The notes beneath the pieces were generated by a model, which worked only from the letters and a program-made list of their open reading frames with translations, did not search any database and was not told the origin of the DNA. Position numbers and translations under genes: made by a program. From positions 1 to 5,899 of the forward strand of contig JAJYDZ010000129.1 in the NCBI GenBank assembly GCA_021790415.1: a stretch of 5,899 nt of DNA, written 5' to 3'. The stretch comes from Thermoplasmata archaeon. GTDB lineage: Archaea > Thermoplasmatota > Thermoplasmata > Thermoplasmatales > Thermoplasmataceae. Position 1 is the stretch's first letter. Each line of letters starts with the position of its first letter. Shown in pieces: positions 1-5,404 of this stretch.

Positions 1-2
1 TT

Positions 3-98
3 GATCTGAATCTGGAGAAACCAGGCGAGTGGGACTCTTTGAGGAAGGAGTGCCTTCCATATATGGGAAGACTGGAGGTAAAGGCTCTGGAATTTTAA
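3..98 (+). CDS. C-terminal end of an unidentified protein (partial, 5' end off window)
   Basis: The third forward frame is open from the window edge to a TAA at 96-98 and gives 31 residues beginning DLNLEKPGEW and ending LEVKALEF. The mix of charged and hydrophobic residues looks like real protein, and the local base composition (30 G/C in the first 60 bases) matches the IS remnant rather than the AT-richer nuclease genes to the right. No family can be recognised from so short a tail. It could be the end of a chromosomal gene or of another mobile-element gene. Two small inverted repeats follow the stop and may belong to its 3' end. Confidence 0.4.
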   Translation, partial: DLNLEKPGEWDSLRKECLPYMGRLEVKALEF

Positions 99-142
99 TT
101 CCGGTACTTGTATAGCTTCGATCCTTGATATTTTCGATCAAG
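89..142. repeat. Two small inverted repeats around the stop of the partial gene
   Basis: The first inverted repeat is GGAATT-TT-AATTCC at 89-102, overlapping the TAA stop. The second is CTTGAT-(7 nt)-ATCAAG at 124-142. Both have 6-bp arms. They could help end transcription of the partial gene, but neither is followed by a strong T-tract, so a terminator call would be speculative. Confidence 0.3.
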
Positions 143-160
143 TTGACGATGGGCAGGCTA

Positions 161-173
161 CGGTTCTGAACCG
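161..173. repeat. Palindrome CGGTTC-T-GAACCG upstream of the IS remnant
   Basis: Two perfect 6-bp arms are separated by one base. The palindrome lies 34 bp before the ATG of the transposase remnant. It is GC-rich compared with its surroundings. It could be a protein-binding site or part of the left end of the insertion sequence, but no matching copy was found at the right side of the remnant, so its role is unknown. Confidence 0.3.
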
Positions 174-206
174 CAAAGTATTTTCATGAGTGTATAATAA
201 TAGTGT

Positions 207-1088
207 ATGGTGCTTCCGGGAGAGATTGATGTTGAGCGTTATATCAGGGAACTGGAAAAGACCATTGAGAAACTGACAAATGAGAATGAAACACTCAGGG
301 GTGAAAACGAATCCCTGAAGAAGAAACTCCTTCTTTACGAGAATCCGCACACTCCTCCATCAATTCAGCCCTTCAAACCAAGGATCGACAACCCTCCCGG
401 AAAGAGGGGTGCACCAAAAGACCATAAGGGAGCAACCCGCATAAATGGATAACCGGATGAGATCATCCATGTGTAAATGGAGAAATGCCCGAACTGCAGC
501 CATATCCTTGCGTCACCAATCCGTACCGAGAAGAAGACCATATTCGACATACCGCCACCGCAGAAGGTAAAGGTGACAGAATACGATCTTGATGTCTATA
601 AATGCAGCAACTGCGGATCAGAAGTGATGGCGAAACACCGGGACTGTCCTCAGAAGGGCGATATGGGCATCTATCTCCTGAACTACATCATCATGCTGAA
701 ATACAATCTCCGCGGTCCAATAAGGAGGGCGCAGGAATTCCTGAAGATCAACAACGACATTGACATGAGCGTCAAGGGCATCAATGACGCCCTTCTCAGG
801 GTAGGTGAATCCTCCATGGCCGAATATTCACGCATACAAGATCGGATACGCAGATCGAGATGGGTCCACATAGACGAGACAGGTTTCCATGTAGAGGCGA
901 AGAAATACTGGCTCTGGTCTTTCCGTTCGGCTAAGAATGATGTCCTGGTGGTGTTCATTGATTCGAGGGGAAGGGACGTCGTGAAAGAAACCACGGGGGG
1001 AAGATTTCCATGGTCCCGTAATAGTGGAAGGCTGAAAGGCATGAGCATGTTTGTGGAGATGGATAAAATTCTGAGGATAGAGTTGTGA
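207..1088 (+). pseudogene. Decayed, truncated IS66-family transposase
   Basis: IS66-family transposases carry out DDE cut-and-paste transposition. Domains remaining, in order: an N-terminal coiled coil rich in E/K/N (about 225-345, NENETLRGENESLKKKL); a linker with GAPKDHKGATR, matching the family's GG.PGHKG.TR; a zinc-finger segment with CPNC (486-497) and CSNC (603-614); a helical region; and the first catalytic aspartate in HIDETG (Asp codon 873-875), followed by KYWLWSF and a DSRG motif. Damage: TAA at 450-452 and TAA at 474-476, both in frame, so the two apparent ORFs are one gene. There is one extra G in the six-G run at 995-1000. Beyond it, the +1 frame reads GEDFHGPVIVEG, then TGA (1033-1035, where Trp is expected), KA, and TGA (1042-1044, where Tyr is expected). 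The second catalytic Asp and the Glu cannot be found, so roughly the last 200 residues of a protein normally near 500 aa are missing. It is inactive. No terminal inverted repeats could be defined. Confidence 0.88.
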
Positions 1089-1116
1089 GGATTAGGCTGA
1101 GCTATACATATACTAA

Positions 1117-1125
1117 TTTTTTTTT
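1117..1125 (+). terminator. Oligo-T tract (T9), possible archaeal terminator
   Basis: Nine consecutive T on the forward strand lie 29 bp after the last stop of the transposase remnant and 5 bp before the end of the convergent GmrSD-like gene. Archaeal RNA polymerase can terminate on T-rich non-template tracts without a hairpin, so this may stop rightward transcription from running antisense into the restriction gene. No supporting stem was seen. Confidence 0.4.
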
Positions 1126-1129
1126 GAGT

Positions 1130-2758
1130 TTATTCTAGTGATTTCATGAGACTTCCAATTCCTTCTCGTAATAATTCATCCCTTGAACCTATGAAGGATT
1201 TAAATTGTTCAATATCCCATAATTTTTTCTCTGATGACGGAATAAGATGCCGGTCAAGTTCACCAATATAATTTGGTAAATATTCATTAGGTGCCAGATC
1301 CTGAATCTCACTGTTTACGTTTCTGTTAATAAGAGTCAGGTTAGCCAAACAATTTATGTATTCGCTTTCCACTCCGTTCTTCCTGAGAGTATCTTGGGGG
1401 AAAATATGCTGTATAGTTATGTTAGGATCACTGACAGAGTGTCCTGCCCAGTCGGACGCCTTTCTCCTGTAAAGCATCGCCAAAAGTAGCATTTCTGAGG
1501 ACTTTGTAGCCTCGTAATCTATTATATCTTCTACAACAATGTGGTCGGGAATATTGTACGATTTCATTATCTTAAACAAACCTTCAATGGGAAAAGATTT
1601 GTTTTTTGAAACTTCATCCAAGCTCTTGTCAAGTTTTCTATCTGTCCAAGTGCTATAAAAATTGTTTGCAGACGTAATTAAAAACCACTTGATAATCCGA
1701 TTCTTATCTTCCTTTGAAATCGCCTCTAAATTAGGTATTTTGTTCTCATAGATCCACTTGTAAATGGGTATCATCACAGTATGTGATGGCATAAACCTCC
1801 TGCGAGATATTCCAAGTTCTTTGGCTATAAGGGAGAGGCTAATTTCCATTGCATCAAAAGAGCTCTCTATTATTTCCTTCAGAGCTGGATCATTGGCTCC
1901 ATATTTTTCTTTTACTTCACTTATCGTGTTTTTGAAGGAATTTTTCCGAGTGATTCTGCTTTGGCTAGTACCAAGATTTCCAAAAACTGCTCTGATACAA
2001 GCTTCCCAGGATGGGTATTCATCTTCATATAATTTGTTAAGTTTCTTGTATCGCTCGAGAATTAGTTCCTTCAAGGATGGAAATGCCGATGCAAAAAAGG
2101 AAAGAAAAATTTGCAGATTTCCTAGCCTTATACCAGAGGTGTTTATCCTTGTAAAGATGTCAGAAATGGCCTCTGGGTCGATCGGTTCTCCTTTTTTGCT
2201 TCTGAGTGTATATATAGGAAGTTCATAATTTGAGATATTACTCCCTATTGATTCCAATGGTTTCTCATAGTCTTTGTATTTGTCAGAAAGGTCCTTCAAG
2301 GCAGCAGCTTTCCCTCTAGATGCGTTGAAAAGAAGTGAGACTGGAATTCCTATACTAGAACCTATCCTAAACTCTTCGGATGAGGGATTATATGATATCG
2401 GCTCCCTTTCTATTTTCTCTCCACCTCTACTAATTTTCCAAGAATTAGCGAGCAACATCAAGCTTAACAATCTCTGCTGGCCGTCTATTACATACCTGAA
2501 GGGGCCATCGATATTATCCCTTTCCTCGTCACCTACGATCTTAGAATACGGTAATTCATCATATGTCTCCCAAAGGATAATTGTACCAACAGGATATGAG
2601 TTTACAATAGAATCTACCAAAAGTTTAATCTTATCTTCGTCCCATTCAAACTCACGTTGAACTACAGGTATTCTGAGAGTTTCAATCCAAGGGCCTAAAA
2701 TTTCACTTATTTTCTTCTTTTCCACGACTAAACTTTCAATAGATCCTATTTTAGTCAT
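1130..2758 (-). CDS. GmrSD-like type IV restriction enzyme (DUF262 + DUF1524/HNH nuclease)
   Basis: Predicted single-chain, nucleotide-dependent restriction endonuclease of 542 aa. The family (GmrSD, BrxU, SspE) restricts phage DNA, in several cases depending on the modification state of that DNA. DUF262 (GmrS-like) motifs: IPVVQREFEW at 30-39 (family form IP.YQR.Y.W), PVGTIIL at 56-62, the hallmark DGQQR at 92-96, and FTRINTSGIRL at 202-212. A helical middle region covers about 220-420. The C-terminal DUF1524 (GmrD-like) nuclease has HIFPQ at 451-455 and the paired asparagines of LANLTLINRNVN at 471-482 (Asn473, Asn482); His451 is the likely catalytic base. All expected motifs are present, with no stop or frameshift, so the gene looks functional. 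The ATG is preceded by no Shine-Dalgarno but by a TATA-like box at leaderless spacing. It is convergent with the IS66 remnant and divergent from the nuclease gene at 3043. No methyltransferase or BREX/Ssp partner is visible. The target modification cannot be inferred from sequence. Confidence 0.9.
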   Translation of the reverse strand: MTKIGSIESLVVEKKKISEILGPWIETLRIPVVQREFEWDEDKIKLLVDSIVNSYPVGTIILWETYDELPYSKIVGDEERDNIDGPFRYVIDGQQRLLSLMLLANSWKISRGGEKIEREPISYNPSSEEFRIGSSIGIPVSLLFNASRGKAAALKDLSDKYKDYEKPLESIGSNISNYELPIYTLRSKKGEPIDPEAISDIFTRINTSGIRLGNLQIFLSFFASAFPSLKELILERYKKLNKLYEDEYPSWEACIRAVFGNLGTSQSRITRKNSFKNTISEVKEKYGANDPALKEIIESSFDAMEISLSLIAKELGISRRRFMPSHTVMIPIYKWIYENKIPNLEAISKEDKNRIIKWFLITSANNFYSTWTDRKLDKSLDEVSKNKSFPIEGLFKIMKSYNIPDHIVVEDIIDYEATKSSEMLLLAMLYRRKASDWAGHSVSDPNITIQHIFPQDTLRKNGVESEYINCLANLTLINRNVNSEIQDLAPNEYLPNYIGELDRHLIPSSEKKLWDIEQFKSFIGSRDELLREGIGSLMKSLE

Positions 2759-2780
2759 TCAAGGTATTGTACATTTTCGC

Positions 2781-2795
2781 TAATAAAATTTTTCT
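2781..2795 (-). promoter_or_regulatory. TATA-like promoter of the GmrSD-like gene, leaderless spacing
   Basis: On the reverse strand TTTTATTA (2788 to 2781) follows a purine-rich stretch (AAGAAAAA) suitable as a BRE. Its centre is about 26-27 bp upstream of the ATG at 2758, the usual distance from an archaeal TATA box to the transcription start. No Shine-Dalgarno sequence lies between them. The transcript probably begins at or next to the start codon. Confidence 0.5.
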
Positions 2796-2820
2796 TAGGA
2801 TGTCGTATTTGTAAAATATT

Positions 2821-2847
2821 CATAATCTTCCGAAGAATGAAATTATG
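2821..2847. repeat. Nested inverted repeat in the divergent intergenic region
   Basis: The outer arms are CATAAT (2821-2826) and ATTATG (2842-2847). Inside them TCTTC-C-GAAGA (2826-2836) forms a second palindrome. The site lies about 35 bp upstream of the GmrSD TATA-like box and about 200 bp upstream of the divergent gene, in the 284-bp non-coding gap 2759-3042. That position would suit an operator for the GmrSD promoter. The rest of the gap is AT-rich with no ORF, RNA gene or further repeat that I could support. Confidence 0.3.
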
Positions 2848-3008
2848 CATCAGGAAGACTAATTTGCCCGATCCTATCTGTTATCAATAAAATTTAAAGA
2901 GTTTTCACCTTAGACTAATATTTATCTTGTTGTATCTGAAACCTAAAACCATCAAAATATGTAATTGGGAGAAGAACTCATAAAAATTATTCTAGACTCG
3001 TAATTAAG

Positions 3009-3021
3009 AGAATCCTTAAAC
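3009..3021 (+). promoter_or_regulatory. TATA-like promoter of the 3043 nuclease gene, leaderless spacing
   Basis: CTTAAA at 3015-3020, preceded by AGAAT, is centred about 25.5 bp before the ATG at 3043. No Shine-Dalgarno sequence occurs between it and the ATG. The match to an archaeal TATA consensus is only moderate. The call rests mainly on spacing that agrees with the two other intact genes in the window. Confidence 0.42.
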
Positions 3022-3042
3022 GGACCGAATACATAGTATCAT

Positions 3043-3654
3043 ATGAAGTTGAGTAAATTCAGGGAGATACTGCGAATGTCGGTGGAAAAAACCTCAAAAG
3101 ACATGATAAAGGTTAGCAAAAAGAGATTAAATGAGGAACCGGATAGTCATGACTATTTCAACTACGAGGCCAATTACAAAGCCCATCTTTATCACATTCT
3201 CCTAGCAAATGGCGTTAACTATGAGAATATACAACTTGAATCCAGACCAAAAAAAGCTACAGTTGCAAATAATCACATCGACCTATGGTACAGTGACTTG
3301 GACAATGAATATTATTTCCTGGTTGAAGTGAAGCAGGTCTACGGAATGAACAGAAAGAAAGATGATATCAGACAATATGACTACAGGGTCAGGAATCCAA
3401 AAAGTAATAAAATTATTTCAGGCATAATAAAGGACGTTATAAAACTCAGTGACTCCTGTGAGATCAATAAAAAATTTTATGGTGTTATGCTGATGTTTTG
3501 GGCGGACCCAAAGACCAAGGAAAACCTCAATTTGGACACTATAAGAAACAGCATCTTGATGCAGACCAGAAAAGAGAAACCAGGAGCAAGAACAACAAGG
3601 CTTGAATTCCTCTGGAGTTCTTCGCAGAAAACCGAGTACAAGTCGCTATCTTAG
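3043..3654 (+). CDS. Predicted PD-(D/E)XK-fold nuclease, family not recognised
   Basis: A 203-aa soluble protein with no signal peptide or membrane segment. The nuclease-fold signature is an acidic residue in a helix (Glu42 in YEANYKAHLYHILL), then HIDLWY with Asp80, then a beta strand with FLVEVK giving Glu95 and Lys97. Order and spacing (D, 14 residues, E-x-K) fit the PD-(D/E)XK superfamily core. The next segment, DDIRQYDYR (107-115), resembles the helix that often carries accessory residues, and KKFYGVMLMFWAD (143-155) looks like the following hydrophobic core strand. The N-terminal 40 residues are charged and helical. The basic C-terminus (about 175-203) could contact DNA. I recognise no named family. 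It may be a stand-alone restriction-type nuclease or the nuclease subunit of a defence system whose partner is outside the window. Base composition is AT-rich like the other nuclease genes. It has its own putative leaderless promoter and is divergent from the GmrSD-like gene. Confidence 0.7.
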   Translation: MKLSKFREILRMSVEKTSKDMIKVSKKRLNEEPDSHDYFNYEANYKAHLYHILLANGVNYENIQLESRPKKATVANNHIDLWYSDLDNEYYFLVEVKQVYGMNRKKDDIRQYDYRVRNPKSNKIISGIIKDVIKLSDSCEINKKFYGVMLMFWADPKTKENLNLDTIRNSILMQTRKEKPGARTTRLEFLWSSSQKTEYKSLS

Positions 3655-3686
3655 TTCATTTACGTAATACTAGATCCTGTGAGTTA

Positions 3687-3724
3687 AAGATATTCATATC
3701 TTGGGAAATAGCAAAGGTATACCT
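3687..3724. repeat. Two palindromes between convergent genes
   Basis: AAGATAT-TC-ATATCTT at 3687-3702 has perfect 7-bp arms. AGGTATACCT at 3715-3724 is a perfect 10-bp palindrome. They fill the gap between the 3' end of the forward nuclease gene and the 3' end of the reverse nuclease remnant. The first could form a hairpin near the end of the forward transcript, but its two-base loop and lack of a T-tract make a terminator uncertain. Confidence 0.35.
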
Positions 3725-3752
3725 GGCTTTAAGGTGTAATATTAATTGATTT

Positions 3753-4134
3753 TCACACTTCCTTCAGAGTGTACTTAATATTCCTTTTTTTGCACCACTC
3801 CATCGCTGCCTGGGTTTTTCTTCTCGTGATTGGGTTGTTTATCAAGTGCCCCCCTTTGATTTCCACTATTTCCTGATCTCCATTTTTATATTCAACAAGA
3901 AAATCAGGATTGTAATGGGCCCAGTTTATCATCTAGGTTAAAGTAAGGTATCCTTATACCGTGATTCTTTGTCCACTTTGCGACGTCATCTGATCTTTCA
4001 AGGAATTCCATGTACTGTCGTTCCTGATCGCTTTCATAGTACTCAATGGAATAAGCACTCTTTTTTGGGTCCTTATAAACCCCATCAGCTGGAAGTCGAT
4101 GGATTGATTGAAAACAAGGACTATTTATGGCTCA
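3753..4134 (-). pseudogene. Remnant of a PD-(D/E)XK nuclease domain (Res/helicase C-terminus type), frameshifted
   Basis: The reverse strand encodes about 125 residues in two frames. The upstream frame is open from a TGA at 4132-4134 and contains PADGVYKDPKKSAYSIEYYE, then DQERQYMEFLERSDDVAKW and IPYFNLDD. The downstream frame continues NWAHYNPDFLVEY, then QEIVEIKGG, and ends WCKKRNIKYTLKEV at TGA 3753-3755. Removing one A from the AAA run near 3925-3927 joins them exactly as LDDNWAHYNPDF. Catalytic elements are an early Glu in DQERQ, Asp in NPDF (codon 3903-3905) and Glu/Lys in EIKG (3855-3863). This E...PDF...EhKG pattern with a following K..AA..WC helix is typical of nuclease domains at the C-terminus of type III-like Res helicases, and also resembles TnsA-N. 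No helicase motifs remain upstream; another gene ends at 4205. It is therefore a truncated relic and probably inactive. The frameshift could be a sequencing error, but the missing N-terminus would remain. Confidence 0.75.
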
Positions 4135-4204
4135 AGTCAAGAATTTCAAATTTGAGCAAGCATTTCGATAAACAATAATTTTTGCCTTGGAATAATTGCA
4201 TCTT

Positions 4205-5065
4205 CTATTGTATTTTCTTAAAAATTCCGGGCTCCTTCTCCTGCCATAGTTCTATGTAAACATCCCCTTCATACGTTCTGACCGGATGGTGTTTTGCGAA
4301 ATCTGTAGCACTTTGAATATAATATGAGGATGTCACGAATTTCGCAAAATAAGGGGCTTTCCCGGTCCTTGCACATACGTCTTCTACCTGTCCCTGAAAT
4401 ATGCTTATCAGGTTATCTGAAATTCCGCTCTTTACATGTTTGCATTCTACAAACCCTTCCAAATACCCCTTCTTAAGAAATCGTCGATCATGCATTCTGA
4501 AATAGATGTCGAAGTTAATTGGTCTAGATTTACCTTGAACGCTATGCTCCATTGTCAGTTCTCCACCTTCGTCTTTTATTACAGCTTTTATGTTCTTGTC
4601 TGTCAATAACCACCTGTAGGTTCTGAATTCAAGCCCCTTTCCCGTAGCTGTTCCCAAAAGCATACTTCTTAAATAGTCTGCAAAATTTGGATACAACTCA
4701 AGAATTTTCTCGACTGCTAACCCGGCCTGCGTAAGTTTGATACCTTTTTTCAACATCTCGTCAATGAGTTCATCTCGGGTAAATTTCTGACTTTTCATAG
4801 CAGCAAGTATATCTGAAAACTCCGTTGCAGGTCTTGTACCTTTATTTTCTTCAATTAAGCTTTCGTCGCTTTCTTCTACATCTTCTTCTACAGAAGTGTA
4901 TTTATTAACGAGTTTCTTTATTTGAGCCGCGGATAATTTGTCCCCTATAGTTTTTACTAATTCCATCTTGGGCCAACTTTTCCCAACGGGAATATTATAA
5001 TCTGAAGCCACTTCCAATAGTTCATCTTTAAAGAGCGCTGAGATAACTTCATATTTAGATGGCAT
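4205..5065 (-). CDS. SAP-like domain + Mrr-like PD-(D/E)XK nuclease
   Basis: Predicted DNA-binding nuclease of 286 aa. The N-terminal segment (about 5-55) has the helix-turn-helix-extended pattern of SAP-like domains: KDELLEVASDYNIPVG, then K.ELVKTIGDKL. An acidic low-complexity linker follows (58-75, EEDVEESDESLIEEN). Residues 84-136 are helical (TRDELIDEMLKKGIKL), possibly a winged-helix-like spacer. The C-terminal half carries the nuclease core: Glu146 in GKGLEFRTYRWL, Asp186 in INFDIYF, and Glu207-Cys-Lys209 in FVECKHVK, then a helix with FQGQVEDV and the strand YFAKFVTSSYY. The FD...ECK arrangement is like Mrr and related restriction endonucleases, many of which cut modified DNA. I chose the ATG at 5065. 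A longer start at 5128 would translate through a strong TATA-like box and add 21 residues with no domain. It has no methyltransferase neighbour and ends 71 bp before the upstream end of the nuclease remnant on the same strand. Exact substrate unknown. Confidence 0.78.
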   Translation of the reverse strand: MPSKYEVISALFKDELLEVASDYNIPVGKSWPKMELVKTIGDKLSAAQIKKLVNKYTSVEEDVEESDESLIEENKGTRPATEFSDILAAMKSQKFTRDELIDEMLKKGIKLTQAGLAVEKILELYPNFADYLRSMLLGTATGKGLEFRTYRWLLTDKNIKAVIKDEGGELTMEHSVQGKSRPINFDIYFRMHDRRFLKKGYLEGFVECKHVKSGISDNLISIFQGQVEDVCARTGKAPYFAKFVTSSYYIQSATDFAKHHPVRTYEGDVYIELWQEKEPGIFKKIQ

Positions 5066-5086
5066 AATGCACAAAAGCGAATTTGA

Positions 5087-5100
5087 ATTTAAATTTTCGC
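5087..5100 (-). promoter_or_regulatory. BRE/TATA promoter of the SAP-Mrr-like gene, leaderless spacing
   Basis: On the reverse strand GCGAAAA (5100-5094) followed by TTTAAAT (5093-5087) gives a good BRE plus TATA pair. The TATA centre is 25 bp upstream of the ATG at 5065, and no Shine-Dalgarno sequence is present. This is the clearest promoter in the window, and it decides the start codon: the alternative ATG at 5128 lies upstream of the promoter. Confidence 0.6.
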
Positions 5101-5179
5101 TATTCGCTAAGCGCGTTACATACTGCAAAGTTTGAGGAGTAAGCAGGAATGATGCTACATACTAGACAGAAGCTCGTAG

Positions 5180-5404
5180 TCAAAAAGGAAATAAGCGTAG
5201 TGAGTTATCAGGGAATGACCCGGTAACCCCATATGGAACTACATGATGCCAAATATATTTGAGATCAATTTCACCTTTTCTGCCTTGAATTAGTTTTGCT
5301 AGCAAGAAAAGGAAGTCATATTCTCTGGCTCCGCTCGGAAGGTAACAACTTGCTGTATTTGCTTTTTCTGTATCCCAATCATTGCTAAGAGAGTAGTCGC
5401 CCAT
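5180..5404 (-). CDS. Small hypothetical protein or tail of a decayed gene
   Basis: 74 aa beginning MGDYSLSNDWDTEK and ending SLRLFPF. The composition is protein-like, with a hydrophobic patch (YDFLFLLAKLI) and an aromatic/histidine stretch (KYIWHHVVPYG). No family was recognised. The same frame stays open 45 codons upstream of this ATG to a TGA at 5540-5542 and includes AYEEINQTIEDGF, so the ATG may not be the true start. In favour of a real small gene, the reverse strand has TATAAG (5431-5426) centred about 25 bp before the ATG, matching the leaderless spacing of its neighbours. It lies 114 bp upstream of the SAP-Mrr-like gene in the same orientation, but that gene has its own promoter. Either reading is possible; a broken gene seems slightly more likely. 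Confidence 0.4.
   Translation of the reverse strand: MGDYSLSNDWDTEKANTASCYLPSGAREYDFLFLLAKLIQGRKGEIDLKYIWHHVVPYGVTGSFPDNSLRLFPF

Noticed and set aside
138..1048. Reverse ORFs at 138-350, 365-550 and 683-1048
   Set aside because: They are antisense to the IS66 remnant, whose zinc-finger and HIDETG motifs establish the forward coding strand.
477..1088. A separate intact gene starting at ATG 477
   Set aside because: It is in the same frame as the upstream coiled-coil ORF, with only two stops and eight codons between them, and together they match one IS66 transposase.
1764..2660. Two forward ORFs (1764-2228 and 2274-2660)
   Set aside because: Both lie inside the intact GmrSD-like gene on the opposite strand and have no domain-like content. 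They are antisense shadows.
3785..3791. T7 tract as terminator of the 3043-3654 gene
   Set aside because: It lies about 130 bp past the stop, inside the reverse-strand nuclease relic where it simply encodes a Lys-Lys pair, so a terminator role is not supported.
3969..4178. Forward ORF of 69 aa
   Set aside because: It overlaps the reverse-strand nuclease relic, whose PDF and EIKG motifs and family-like sequence show the reverse strand was the coding one. The forward translation has no recognisable features.
5066..5128. Longer start (ATG at 5128) for the SAP-Mrr-like gene
   Set aside because: The added 21 residues run through the best BRE/TATA pair in the window and add no domain. The ATG at 5065 sits at exact leaderless spacing from that promoter.
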